Origin: Rubrobacter sp.
GTDB taxonomy: Bacteria; Chloroflexota; Chloroflexia; Thermobaculales; Thermobaculaceae
Assembly (NCBI GenBank): GCA_016781735.1
Contig: JADDPT010000133.1
Coordinates: 1 to 47,835 of the forward strand
Reading direction: 5' to 3'
Length of the DNA: 47,835 bases
The notes under the pieces were generated by a model. The model did not search any database and had not been told where the DNA came from. It was given only the letters and a program-made list of their open reading frames with translations. Below, in pieces: positions 35,735-43,136 of the stretch (position 1 is its first letter; the number at the start of each line of letters is the position of its first letter). The position numbers were made by a program, and so were the translations under genes.

Positions 35735-36590
35735 CCGCTTCCTCCTCCGAGTCGTTATGCTTTCCGTCGAAACGCTGGAAGCTTGCAAACGATATGCCAT
35801 AGCCTGCACGGTGTAGCCCCTCCAGCCAGACCGCAACACCGGCCTCGTCGTTCGAGAGCGTTACATCGTCTGCTACGGCCAGGACTTTCGGGTGGGCGTT
35901 GGCGACCGCAACTGAGTAACCCGCCCACTGGAGCAGCGGCAAGTCGTTGGGCATGTCTCCGAACACCACCACTTGGCTGGGCTCAAGACCGTGTGTCCGG
36001 CAGAGGGACTCGACGGCCCAAGCCTTGTCGACAACCGGGGCTGACAGCTCGGCGAACGGAGCGCCTGAATAGTGGACGCGCGCTCGCTCACGGACGATCT
36101 CCTGAACAACGGTCGCTAGCTCTTCCGACTCCGTGTGTGGGCACCTCACGATGAGCTTGCCGACGGGTTGAGAGGATTGGGAGCAGGCATCGAGGTACTC
36201 CGGCTCGTTGAGTTGGCCGCTCTCCAGCTCGAATGAGAAGCTGACCTCCTGCAGTTCTGCGCGCAGCTCTTTGAGAAGACCGGAGATGACTGATCTCTCC
36301 ATGCCGGTGCAGGAGATCACCCTGTCGTGGTCCAGGTCGTAGACGACAGCGCCGTTCAGACAGACCGCAAGCCCGCTGACGCCCGCTTCCCTCGCCATCC
36401 GGCGAACGACGCGTGGCGGCCTGCCAGTTACTAGCACCACCAGGATGCCGTTCTCCTGCGCTCGCGCCAGTGCGCGCCTGTTGCGCTCCGAGACGGACTT
36501 GTCGTGCCGAAGCAGGGTCCCGTCGAGGTCCGTGGCGACAAGGCGGATAGGAGCGGCAGGACCGTATTCTGACGGTTGTTGCGCGGGCAT
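35724..36590 (-). CDS. Cof-type HAD-superfamily phosphatase
   Basis: A 288-residue hydrolase. Motif I DLDGTLL with nucleophile Asp (about residue 20), motif [10 protein letters not shown] (Thr/Ser), the later lysine, and motif [19 protein letters not shown] (two Asp metal ligands) are intact. LNGAVVYD and [10 protein letters not shown] are typical of the Cof/YidA group, which dephosphorylates sugar phosphates, flavin or pyridoxal phosphates. Cof proteins normally begin just before the first Asp; this one has about 14 extra residues ([14 protein letters not shown]). There is no ribosome site before the ATG at 36590, and a promoter (36600-36629) would start the RNA only about 3 bases upstream, so the message may be near-leaderless. 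fabG follows with an 11-base overlap. Confidence 0.86.
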   Translation of the reverse strand: MPAQQPSEYGPAAPIRLVATDLDGTLLRHDKSVSERNRRALARAQENGILVVLVTGRPPRVVRRMAREAGVSGLAVCLNGAVVYDLDHDRVISCTGMERSVISGLLKELRAELQEVSFSFELESGQLNEPEYLDACSQSSQPVGKLIVRCPHTESEELATVVQEIVRERARVHYSGAPFAELSAPVVDKAWAVESLCRTHGLEPSQVVVFGDMPNDLPLLQWAGYSVAVANAHPKVLAVADDVTLSNDEAGVAVWLEGLHRAGYGISFASFQRFDGKHNDSEEEAVGA

Positions 36591-36599
36591 TCTGTGCTC

Positions 36600-36629
36600 A
36601 GTATAGGCGACCGCTCAGGGCGGTTTCAA
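36600..36629 (-). promoter_or_regulatory. Hybrid promoter of the HAD-fabG genes, -35 box inside the MITE-like element
   Basis: On the minus strand TTGAAA (36629-36624) lies in the terminal repeat of the inserted element, then an 18-base spacer, then TATACT (36605-36600) in the flanking DNA. The start site would be near 36593, three bases before the HAD ATG. Inferred from sequence only. Confidence 0.5.
36607..36615 (+). repeat. Left 9-bp target-site duplication
   Basis: GCGACCGCT here is repeated exactly at 36780-36788, immediately outside the two terminal inverted repeats of the inserted element. An exact 9-base duplication is what transposition leaves. Confidence 0.75.
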
Positions 36630-36779
36630 AGTCGGTGTCGGTGGGAAGTGGACCTCCTGCACAGGTCATTTCAGGTGCCTTTGGAGGCTCATTTGCCAGC
36701 AAGACAGCCTCTCCAAGGCTTGTTTCGGCATCCAAAGTGGAGCGGTGACGGCACGAATACGGACTTTGAAACCGCCCTG
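36616..36779. mobile_element. MITE-like element, 164 bp, perfect 18-bp terminal inverted repeats
   Basis: The ends CAGGGCGGTTTCAAAGTC (36616-36633) and its exact reverse complement (36762-36779) enclose about 130 bases with no open frame. Identical 9-base direct repeats flank it. Inside, an imperfect stem (about 36680-36690 with 36709-36720: GCCTTTGGAGGCT against AGCCTCTCCAAGGC) could fold. Small size, no transposase and a target duplication define a MITE mobilised in trans by some transposase; the 9-base duplication does not identify a family. It lies between the HAD promoter region and a tRNA-Val promoter and contributes the -35 box to the HAD-fabG promoter. No other copy was noticed in the window. 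Confidence 0.8.
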
Positions 36780-36788
36780 GCGACCGCT
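36780..36788 (+). repeat. Right 9-bp target-site duplication
   Basis: GCGACCGCT, identical to 36607-36615; it directly follows the right terminal inverted repeat of the MITE-like element. Confidence 0.75.
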
Positions 36789-36796
36789 GGCAGAGC

Positions 36797-36825
36797 TTGA
36801 CAGAGTCGGGCGGGTGTCATATATT
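36797..36825 (+). promoter_or_regulatory. Consensus sigma-70 promoter of the tRNA-Val gene
   Basis: TTGACA (36797-36802), 17-base spacer, TATATT (36820-36825). The RNA would start near 36832, about 18 bases before the tRNA. It is the best promoter match in the window. Confidence 0.8.
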
Positions 36826-36849
36826 GAGCGTGCGGCGCGAGCCGCGGAC

Positions 36850-36890
36850 GGGCGGTTAGCTCAGGCGGCTAGAGCGCTACGTTGACATCG
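36850..36890 (+). pseudogene. tRNA-Val (GAC) 5' half, broken in the anticodon stem
   Basis: The 41 bases read as the 5' acceptor strand (GGGCGGT), TA, D-arm (GCTC, 9-base loop, GAGC), G, the 5' anticodon strand CTACG, the loop TTGACAT with anticodon GAC, and then CG of the 3' strand. After 36890 the expected TAG, variable loop, T-arm and acceptor 3' strand are missing, and no CCA-side half is visible anywhere to the right. The promoter and all 5' elements are intact, so the break is recent or the 3' half lies beyond an inserted element. It marks a junction between core genes on the left and accessory genes on the right. Confidence 0.8.
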
Positions 36891-37101
36891 CCGCGAGCAG
36901 CAGCAATTTGCTAGTAAATCCGCCACTTTTTCGCCGTTTGCCCATCCTCATTCCACACCGATACGCATGATACGCAAATCATAAGCAAGCGGCTGGCGTC
37001 TTGTGGCTCTGCACGTGTTGTGTCCGCCCTTGGAGAGTGGTTCGGCGTTCATACGCCCGGCGTCCATCGGCAGCTTGCAGACTGCGTAGCGCAACGCTCC
37101 A
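36891..37101. other. Non-coding start of the accessory region
   Basis: No gene is visible. GATACGCA occurs twice (36960-36967 and 36969-36976), a small direct repeat close to the junction that could bind a recombination protein. The rest shows no tRNA 3' half and no intron core motifs. Confidence 0.4.
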
Positions 37102-37464
37102 TCACACCGGCTGCCGCAGGTTCTCCTCTATCTGCCGCAGCAGTTCGTAGATGTCGAATGGCTTCTGTATGACATCGGCGCAGCCAGCCTCCTGCACCTC
37201 TTCCCTGACGACCCTGTGGGCGGTGAAGAGGAGTATCGGGACATCCCTGCCCGCCGATGCGCACACGCGTCGGAACACCTCCATCGCTCGCTCCGCTGAC
37301 TTCTCATCGGAGTCCGCGAGGAACAGGTCTACAGTGCGGCAAACAGCCTCTCCCTCCTGTAGGCTGTCGGTGCTGATGACAGTGTAACCGTTCTCCTCCA
37401 GCAGGTCGGTCACGAGCAGGCGGATGGTCGGATCGTCCTCATAGAAGAGAATGGTCGTGGGCAT
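37102..37464 (-). CDS. Single-domain response regulator (receiver only)
   Basis: A 120-residue CheY-like receiver. Asp residues at 10-11 (YEDDPTIRLL) form the acidic pocket. The phosphoacceptor lies in VDLFLADSDE, which has an acidic Asp-Ser-Asp pattern instead of the usual hydrophobic-rich D-L-x-M-P loop. Thr is in LLFTAHR and the conserved Lys in IQKPFD. The pocket is complete, so it can probably be phosphorylated. There is no output domain and no kinase beside it. AAGGAG lies 8 bases before the ATG. It is the first gene of the accessory region and faces the broken tRNA. Confidence 0.82.
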   Translation of the reverse strand: MPTTILFYEDDPTIRLLVTDLLEENGYTVISTDSLQEGEAVCRTVDLFLADSDEKSAERAMEVFRRVCASAGRDVPILLFTAHRVVREEVQEAGCADVIQKPFDIYELLRQIEENLRQPV

Positions 37465-37625
37465 CGCTAGACTCCTTCTTCAATGACTTGCCTATGGTTG
37501 CTGACGGACAAGCAGGAGCATTGTAGCAGGAACGCGACAGGCGTTCTGCGGAGACCACACCGTGCTGGCTCCTCCTTCACACCACCTGCACCACGTCGCG
37601 ATGGCGTAGGAGCGCCTACAGCATC

Positions 37626-38054
37626 TCAGCCTGCCTTCATCCTATCTCGTCCACTGAGGAAGGGCAGACGGGACAAGGCTGTGCCAATCCCTCCACACAC
37701 GCCTCCGAAGGCGACCTCAAGCACAAACGAGATGTCGAGGCTGAACCGCCAGAACCCGAAGTCGATGAGCATGCCGCTTGCACCGGGTACCAGCAGATAG
37801 GACAGCGCCTGCCCGAGGATGCGCCCGATGCTGGCAACCGCGACTCCAGCCACCAAGCCAGCGTACGCTTGCCGTTGACCGGCGGCGAAGCCAGCGGCGA
37901 GGTAGACACTGGCGGTCAGAAGCCGCATCGACCACCCGATCCTCGGATTATGGACAGCCATATGGTAGCCGCCGGGATGTGCGAGCGTCTCCGAGATTCC
38001 GTGCAGCACGAGCGATAGTAGTCCGAAGACGAGGATTACGCGCTTGAGATCCAT
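37626..38054 (-). CDS. Four-helix membrane protein, unknown
   Basis: A 142-residue protein with hydrophobic segments at about 5-22, 41-58, 63-86 and 90-125. Between helices 1 and 2 there is a His-rich stretch (LAHPGGYHMAVHN) that could sit outside the membrane. A Gly-rich last segment (FGGVCGGIGTALS) is followed by a short basic tail. The ATG at 38054 has AAGGGAG upstream; the frame extends 31 codons further without support. I recognise no family. It may share a transcript with the receiver gene, 161 bases downstream. Confidence 0.6.
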   Translation of the reverse strand: MDLKRVILVFGLLSLVLHGISETLAHPGGYHMAVHNPRIGWSMRLLTASVYLAAGFAAGQRQAYAGLVAGVAVASIGRILGQALSYLLVPGASGMLIDFGFWRFSLDISFVLEVAFGGVCGGIGTALSRLPFLSGRDRMKAG

Positions 38055-38365
38055 GCTGCGAACTCCCTTCTGCGGCGCGCCCGAGATTATCGCATGCGAG
38101 CGGAGTCGAGTGTGCCGGTGAGAAAGCCGCTGATCCCGGAGCACCACTGCCTCAATTGACGATGCGTGACCTGCCTGCTATATGATAAGTCGGTAGGCAC
38201 CCGGCATGAAGTGCCGCGCCTCGGTGGGATTCTGCTGGTCGGTGCCGTAGCAGACGCCATGGTGATCCGTCTCCTAGAAGGGATAGGACGATCGAATCCA
38301 CGAGGGCACAGTCAGAGCCTCCGCGCACAAGCGAGTTCGATATCACCGATCCGGTCCACAGCTTC
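38055..38365. other. 311-base region between divergent membrane-protein genes
   Basis: The plus-strand frame of the Yip1-like gene stays open from 38210, and about 20 codons before 38366 (TSEFDITDPVHSF) look coding, but there is no ATG, GTG or TTG in that frame. Apart from this I see no RNA or clear promoter. Confidence 0.4.
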
Positions 38366-38914
38366 GTGGACACCACCGCCCGCGTGCTGAGCCGTCCCAA
38401 GGAGTTCTTCAGCCACGTGCCGCTTCGCGATAACTACTTAAATCCTCTGGCGTACTACCTGATCTGCGCTACACTATCGCTCGTTGCAGGCTTGCTGCTG
38501 TATCAATCCGCCGGGCTACTGCCGGGTGGAAGGTACTTCGAACCGACTGAGACGAGGCAGGTCGGTGGACGCCTCCTTGACCTCCTGTGGGAGCTTGGTA
38601 TAGAGATGCTCCTCCTGCCGGTGGTAGCAGTACTTACCCATGTCGCCGTGAGAATCATTGTAAACCGTGAGAGTGCCGGCTTACCGGCTACGTTCCGCGC
38701 AGTCGCCTATCCTGAAGCAGCCTTCTTATTCTCCTGGCTGCCATATGTCGGATGGGTATTCGACCTTTATGCTTTCTACCTGGCGGCTGTGGGCATCCGT
38801 GAGATCCATCGAACCACCATATGGAAGTCGGTTGCGGCTCTGCTGCTACCACTGGTTGTCCTAGCGCCTGTTGCGTGCGTCATCTTTGCCGCAGTGGAGC
38901 TGTCGAGAGGCTAA
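38366..38914 (+). CDS. Yip1-family integral membrane protein (start uncertain)
   Basis: About 182 residues from a GTG. The N-terminal RVLSRPKEFFSHVPLRDNYLNPLAYYLICATLS is the usual Yip1 entry: Arg-rich start, F-F, then N-P-L-x-Y. Five hydrophobic segments follow, at about 29-47, 78-95, 110-120, 122-140 and 153-178; P-E-A-A-F-L-F is near residue 115. The family is named for eukaryotic Golgi proteins; in bacteria its role is not known. The family resemblance seems to start about 20 codons before the GTG, where no normal start codon exists, so the 5' end may carry a frameshift or a non-standard start. Confidence 0.68.
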   Translation: MDTTARVLSRPKEFFSHVPLRDNYLNPLAYYLICATLSLVAGLLLYQSAGLLPGGRYFEPTETRQVGGRLLDLLWELGIEMLLLPVVAVLTHVAVRIIVNRESAGLPATFRAVAYPEAAFLFSWLPYVGWVFDLYAFYLAAVGIREIHRTTIWKSVAALLLPLVVLAPVACVIFAAVELSRG

Positions 38915-39148
38915 CGACTGCCGCCCGTGATGCGATGAGTGCGGCGCTAGCAGTCTCCGAACATTATCTGTCGGCAGCTCCGTATCGGTAAGTAACCCGC
39001 CTCGTAGTGTCGCCGGTCACTACATCCTTCACGGTACGGAAATTCTCCGACTCGCCGCTTCGAGCGATCCTCGTGAAGTGGTGTTCCGCTAGACCGCAGA
39101 CGAGCGCATCATCTCTTCTCCGCAGGGCAAGCAGGACCGCCACGGCTC

Positions 39149-39439
39149 ATGGGCGAGGCGGTCAATAACACCTGGGTATGGGTGGTCGCCTTCGCACCGT
39201 ACGCGGCGGCGCTCCTTCCGTTCCTGCTGGCTGTGCTCCTCAACGGAGGGTTGTGCCTTGCCGACGAACAGCAACTGAAGAAGGCTGGGCACGACACGAA
39301 AGGTATGGGCTTTATGGCGGTCTTGCTGGTGCCGGTCTACCTGTTTGTCCGCGCTTCCCGGCTCCAGCAGAGTCCTTCGTACGCGGTGGTGTGGGTCATA
39401 AATTTCGTCCTGTCCTTCGTTCTTATGCCGGTGGTATAG
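39149..39439 (+). CDS. Small three-helix membrane protein
   Basis: The 96-residue protein has hydrophobic segments at about 7-35, 50-66 and 78-96 (the last at the very C-terminus, ending VLMPVV). A charged loop (ADEQQLKKAGHDTKG) divides the first two, and its L-K-K-A-G looks like the linker found in small bacterial membrane proteins that follow zinc ribbons. It is followed after 58 bases by a zinc-ribbon protein gene on the same strand. Function unknown; start at the only ATG in frame after the stop at 39074. Confidence 0.5.
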   Translation: MGEAVNNTWVWVVAFAPYAAALLPFLLAVLLNGGLCLADEQQLKKAGHDTKGMGFMAVLLVPVYLFVRASRLQQSPSYAVVWVINFVLSFVLMPVV

Positions 39440-39497
39440 ACGAGCGCAGGTGTGACAGCGTTGGAGGGAGCAGGAGACCAATGTGGGAGGTGCCTGA

Positions 39498-40223
39498 GTG
39501 ACAGCGGAGAGCCTGCCATTCTGCCGTGAATGCGGCTACAAGCTAGGCGATGCGAGGTTCTGTCCTCGGTGCGGCACACCTCGCAGGACAGCAACCACAC
39601 AGGCTCCTGTGCCTACTGAGCCTGCAAGCTCCGAGATGCCGCCGGTGCCTGATGAACCGACAGTCACAGCAGTGCCGCATCATCACTCAGGCTCCGACGC
39701 CTACCAACGACCGCAACCTACTCAGCCACACGGCGCGGAGCGAACTGCGCAGATTGCCGCCGATAATCGCAAACTTCTCAGCGTAGCGGTTGGAGCATTC
39801 TTACTCCTGCTGCTGATCGGCGTTGTGGCGAGTCCGTTCATTGATTCCGACGCAGGCTCTGGTGCTTCCGCCCGATGTGACGATGTGCCATCGGAGGTAG
39901 TCGACATTCCCTCCACCGGTCTGGCGGTGACCGGAGGCGGGAGCGTGCGGTCAGTCAAGGCAGTGAGCTCGACGGATTATCAGAAGGTATGGTTTGTCAG
40001 CGCCGAGCTGGAAGGACCGGGACTGGAGGGCAACGGCGACATAGGGACGTGGACGACCAACAGCCTCGATCCAGCTAAGCCCGCCGGATTCCTCGCGGTC
40101 GACTCGATAGCCAATCAGTTCTCCAACTGGACTGATGGGCGCAAGGCGAACCCGCGGTTCGGAATGGGCGATGACGGAGCGGAGGAATCGCGAGGCTGCA
40201 TCGGGTGGCTGTCTGCCGAATAG
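39498..40223 (+). CDS. Zinc-ribbon single-pass membrane protein with extracytoplasmic domain
   Basis: A 241-residue protein. Residues 7-32 form a zinc ribbon (PFCRECGYKLGDARFCPRCG). A Pro/Thr/Ser-rich linker leads to one membrane helix (about 93-113, LLSVAVGAFLLLLLIGVVASPF). The remaining 125 residues would be outside: a cysteine pair (SARCDDVPS and RGCIGW) and a strand-rich part containing YQKVWFVSAELEGPG. The extracellular part resembles small domains found after zinc-ribbon/TM heads in actinobacterial and chloroflexal proteins, but I cannot name the family. The GTG follows GGGAGGTGCC at good distance. Probably translated with the 96-residue gene upstream. Confidence 0.62.
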   Translation: MTAESLPFCRECGYKLGDARFCPRCGTPRRTATTQAPVPTEPASSEMPPVPDEPTVTAVPHHHSGSDAYQRPQPTQPHGAERTAQIAADNRKLLSVAVGAFLLLLLIGVVASPFIDSDAGSGASARCDDVPSEVVDIPSTGLAVTGGGSVRSVKAVSSTDYQKVWFVSAELEGPGLEGNGDIGTWTTNSLDPAKPAGFLAVDSIANQFSNWTDGRKANPRFGMGDDGAEESRGCIGWLSAE

Positions 40224-40279
40224 TCAGGAGCTCCGCCGGTCGTGGCGCGCGGTGCTCCACCGCGCAGTATGATAGGCAC

Positions 40280-40990
40280 ATGGAAGATGACGCGGTTAGC
40301 GAGGGCATAGTTGTAAGCGGACGATTCAGGCTGGAGCGCGAGTTAGGTAGGAGCGACGGCGTGAGGGTATATCGCGCCCACGATATCAAGGAAGACGAAG
40401 TCGTTGGTGTGACGGTGTTCCTCGACCCGCCAATCGTGGCTGAGCCTCCTGAGCCGCGACCATCAGGCTTTCACGGTCTGCCGTTCCGGGACTATCTGGG
40501 TCTGGCGCGTCTATCCGACTTTGGATCGCACAGCCGTATGCGCCTCGGTCAACGCAGAGGTGAGATCGTTCAGACTGGTCACGGCTATGATCGCGGCGTC
40601 GCCTACGTTGCGTGGTTCGTGTTCCCACGCGTGCTCCTTCAGCCGCACCGTCAGGACAACTTCTCGCTATCCACGCGGAGGGCGCTCCTACGAAAGGCAG
40701 GCGGGCGGTGTGAGCTATGTGGATCAGACGATGGTGTGCAAGTTGACCACATCGTCCCGGTCGCACACGATGGCACCGCCGATCCGGACAACGGCATGGT
40801 GCTGTGCTCTACTTGCCATCGCGCCAAGTCGAAGGTGCAGGCGCGCTGCCAAGTGTGCCTGCGACCTGGGCGGCAGCGGGATGCGCCGTACTATGTGACT
40901 TACGCCGCAAGAGAGTACGGTCCGTTCGACTCGCTGAAGGCGGCGTGGTACATGGTAACAGTCCGTGCCAAGGAGTTGATCGGGATGTAG
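40280..40990 (+). CDS. HNH endonuclease with degenerate protein-kinase N-lobe at its N-terminus
   Basis: A 236-residue protein. The C-terminal part has a full HNH site: zinc-binding CELCG, then VDHIVPVAHDG, DPDNGMVLCSTCHRAKS (about residues 148-190), followed by another C-x2-C (CQVCL). This supports nuclease activity on DNA. The first 45 residues read GRFRLERELGRSDGVRVYRAHD...VVGVTVF, which lines up with the start of bacterial Ser/Thr kinases (GRYRLERELG-x-GGMG-x-VYRAHD...VAVKVL). The glycine loop has lost its second and third Gly and the ATP-binding Lys is Thr, so this piece cannot be a kinase. The link between is about 90 residues of low similarity to anything I know. The ATG at 40280 lacks a strong ribosome site. 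Confidence 0.75.
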   Translation: MEDDAVSEGIVVSGRFRLERELGRSDGVRVYRAHDIKEDEVVGVTVFLDPPIVAEPPEPRPSGFHGLPFRDYLGLARLSDFGSHSRMRLGQRRGEIVQTGHGYDRGVAYVAWFVFPRVLLQPHRQDNFSLSTRRALLRKAGGRCELCGSDDGVQVDHIVPVAHDGTADPDNGMVLCSTCHRAKSKVQARCQVCLRPGRQRDAPYYVTYAAREYGPFDSLKAAWYMVTVRAKELIGM

Positions 40991-41052
40991 CAGCCGCGTC
41001 CGTGCTCGCTACGTCGCGCCCGGTGGCGGTGACACCACCGGCAAGGAGCACA

Positions 41053-41850
41053 CTACTGATCCACCTGCCGGACCGGTCCGTCGAGCATGGTGTCTCCGAG
41101 TATGACCTCGCTCGCCCACTCAGCCGGAGAACGATAAGGCATATCCAGCGGCGCGCGTGACGTCCATACGCTGCCGTACACGTCGGTGTACACCGCCTTC
41201 AGTGCGTACTTCTCCGGTCGCTGCACGAGAGCTTGCCAGTAGTGCGCCAGTCGATTGATGCTGTCGCCATCATCCTGATACTTCTGTCGCACGGGCTGCT
41301 GCAGCGCCGGGTCGTTGGAGAAATAATCCGCCGCCTCGTTGTCCTGCAGCGGCGTGTCAGGCTTACGGTCGCGCCAACGGAACACGATCACATGGGAGTC
41401 GCCGACGCCGAGCACGAACGGTGAGAGCGGCACCTCCATGTCAAAGTGCCTCGTGATGCGGTCGCCAGACTGACCCTCCTTGCGCTCGGCGGCGTCCACG
41501 ATGACATTCAGCGCTGGTCCTGAGCCGACGTTGCGCACCTCCAGATCGAACCGAGTGATGGTGGGCTTAGCCGGATCAACGCCCTCTGGTGGCTCCCACT
41601 CTGTCTCGGCGGCATGCAGAGTGAACGTGACCACCGGACGCGCCTGTGCCTCACGCTGCGCTCTGGTCTCTGACACCTGCTCCTGCGTCGCCGCCACCAT
41701 CTTCCGGGTTTCCTCAGCCATGAGCTTGGTTGCATCCGCCGTCACTTGACTCTGCTCGGCTATGTCACTTGTGCGCTTGGCGTAGTAGGCTGTGATCACC
41801 ACCAGCACGACCGTCGCTAAGCCCGTTATCAGCGCTGCCCAGTCGCTCAA
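41053..41850 (-). CDS. Membrane-anchored coiled-coil protein, unknown
   Basis: A 265-residue protein. One helix (residues 4-24, DWAALITGLATVVLVVITAYYA) sits at the N-terminus. A coiled coil follows (about 28-70, rich in Glu, Ala and Gln: TSDIAEQSQVTADATKLM). The rest is beta-rich with RFDLEVRNVGSGPALNVIVDAA, a pattern seen in many bacterial proteins with this anchor plus coil, whose function is unknown. The TTG start has GGGAG about 8 bases upstream. It is antisense to its plus-strand neighbours and begins a set of minus-strand genes that reaches NMAD2. Confidence 0.62.
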   Translation of the reverse strand: MSDWAALITGLATVVLVVITAYYAKRTSDIAEQSQVTADATKLMAEETRKMVAATQEQVSETRAQREAQARPVVTFTLHAAETEWEPPEGVDPAKPTITRFDLEVRNVGSGPALNVIVDAAERKEGQSGDRITRHFDMEVPLSPFVLGVGDSHVIVFRWRDRKPDTPLQDNEAADYFSNDPALQQPVRQKYQDDGDSINRLAHYWQALVQRPEKYALKAVYTDVYGSVWTSRAPLDMPYRSPAEWASEVILGDTMLDGPVRQVDQ

Positions 41851-41935
41851 CGTACGTCTCCCGCTACAGCTACGACTATACCGCCCGCCAGCGGAGAGCC
41901 CGTCAGGACTCAGAACAGCGGCTCGGCAGTACCAT

Positions 41936-42445
41936 TCAACCTATCAGTCCACGAGCGATGTACTGCAGCAGCGCCTCAGCACCGATGCCCACGCCAGCCT
42001 GCCTTAGATCGCCCATCAGCGTGCGCAGCGCCCGAATCTGGTGGTCCTTATCTTCAGGCGAGAGTATCCGACTCTCTCGTATCTGCTCGGCGAGTTCCTC
42101 AAGCGATGCAACGATACCCTCGACCGAGTCGACGGTCGGGAGGACACCAATGAGACGGAGTCCCTTGTCCGTGATGCCCTCGACGTAGATGGCTCTAAGT
42201 CCGCTCTGGTCCGTCTGCAGGTACCGCCGACCACTGTTATTAATATGGGTCCGTAGGTAGCCTTCGTCTGCCAGACTCTTGACGAGGATAACCGACTGAT
42301 GCTCATCTAAGCCTAGCGCTGCGCCTATCTCCCGAACATCAGGACGTTTAAGTAGGAGACTTTCCACTCCGCCTGTCATTAGCCTGCCGTGGATGACTTC
42401 GAGGAATCGGCGACGGCGACCGATTTCGGGATACCGCTGATCCAT
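41936..42445 (-). CDS. Winged-helix-like hypothetical protein
   Basis: A 169-residue soluble protein. Residues 35-70 have a helix-turn-helix pattern (DVREIGAALGLDEHQSVILVKSLADEGYLRT) followed by a beta-wing with RRYLQTDQSGLRAIYVEGIT, then a Ser/Glu-rich helical tail. The first helix (RRRFLEVIHGRLM) also fits winged-helix regulators. I cannot assign a family. It may be a small regulator of the neighbouring modification genes; the strand is the same and the gaps are under 150 bases. Confidence 0.55.
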   Translation of the reverse strand: MDQRYPEIGRRRRFLEVIHGRLMTGGVESLLLKRPDVREIGAALGLDEHQSVILVKSLADEGYLRTHINNSGRRYLQTDQSGLRAIYVEGITDKGLRLIGVLPTVDSVEGIVASLEELAEQIRESRILSPEDKDHQIRALRTLMGDLRQAGVGIGAEALLQYIARGLIG

Positions 42446-42591
42446 GTGCTACTCCGCGCTTTCCGCTGAGTGGTAGCCGATCAGAGTCACCTTGCTCTAA
42501 GCGGCGTATCGGAGCAGCGGCACTCTCAAGCGTATCGCGTCGAGGGTCAGGTCACAATGCTCTCGTCAGAAGAGGCGCCACCACCTCGTTG

Positions 42592-42801
42592 TCAGGCAGA
42601 CGGCTCTGGTTGCTGGCTGATCCACTCCACAGCCTCATCCCGGCTGGATCTCGACGTGTGCCAGCGCAGTTTCCTCTCCTGCCTGCCCTGCACTTGATAC
42701 ACAGCGTAGGTGTCCTCGAAACGCACTATGAGGTACTCGCCCAACCTATAGGCTTCTACTGGCGTCAAACCTGGCACGCCAGCTTCGACATTGTCGCTCA
42801 T
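42592..42801 (-). CDS. Small protein (69 residues), unknown
   Basis: The ATG at 42801 follows AGGAG by 8 bases. The protein is mostly strands with aromatic residues (LGEYLIVRFEDTYAVYQVQG) and a C-terminal helix (SSRDEAVEWISQQ). No family is recognised. The longer frame to 42918 adds 39 residues without features. Confidence 0.5.
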   Translation of the reverse strand: MSDNVEAGVPGLTPVEAYRLGEYLIVRFEDTYAVYQVQGRQERKLRWHTSRSSRDEAVEWISQQPEPSA

Positions 42802-42929
42802 TCCTCGGCTCCTACTCGCTCGGGATGACTCAGATGAACCGGGCGCCGTGCCGCCACCGGTGGCATCGTTCAGACAGGCACGCTGCATCGATTCTTGCGC
42901 CGGGACCTTTAGCAACACGACTATCCAAT

Positions 42930-43118
42930 CTACCCTCTAGGTCCCTGCGGCGTATACTCACCGGCAAGCCAGCGTACGAACGTCTCTGAGCGACTGACGT
43001 AGGTTTCAACCGAGTTGTCGCGTAGTCCCGCTGCTCGCAACTCATCTCGGAACCGAAGCAGCTCCCTCTGCAGGTCTCTTACCGTCCAGCACGGCTCCCT
43101 GCTTCCCGACTGCTTCAG
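42930..43118 (-). CDS. Small core-binding (SAM-like) domain protein, 62 residues
   Basis: The minus-strand frame directly after the NMAD3 stop encodes LQRELLRFRDELRAAGLRDNS, then VETYVSRSETFVRWLAGEY and a PQGPRG end. The pattern FR-x2-L-x2-AGL-x2-(N)S(V)xTYV-x-RS-x-x-F-x-RWL is that of the N-terminal core-binding domain of tyrosine recombinases, found alone as small proteins in many high-GC genomes. No catalytic domain is present. The start is unclear: no ATG/GTG/TTG precedes the conserved part; a CTG at 43118 has GGAGG 8 bases before it and is taken here. It lies 18 bases after the NMAD3 stop, so it is probably co-translated. Confidence 0.6.
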   Translation of the reverse strand: MKQSGSREPCWTVRDLQRELLRFRDELRAAGLRDNSVETYVSRSETFVRWLAGEYTPQGPRG

Positions 43119-43136
43119 TCGATATACCTCCAGCTG

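Noticed and set aside
36891-37101. Group I intron or other intron in tRNA-Val
   Set aside because: The break is in the 3' strand of the anticodon stem, not at a usual intron place; I saw no intron core motif and no 3' tRNA half within reach.
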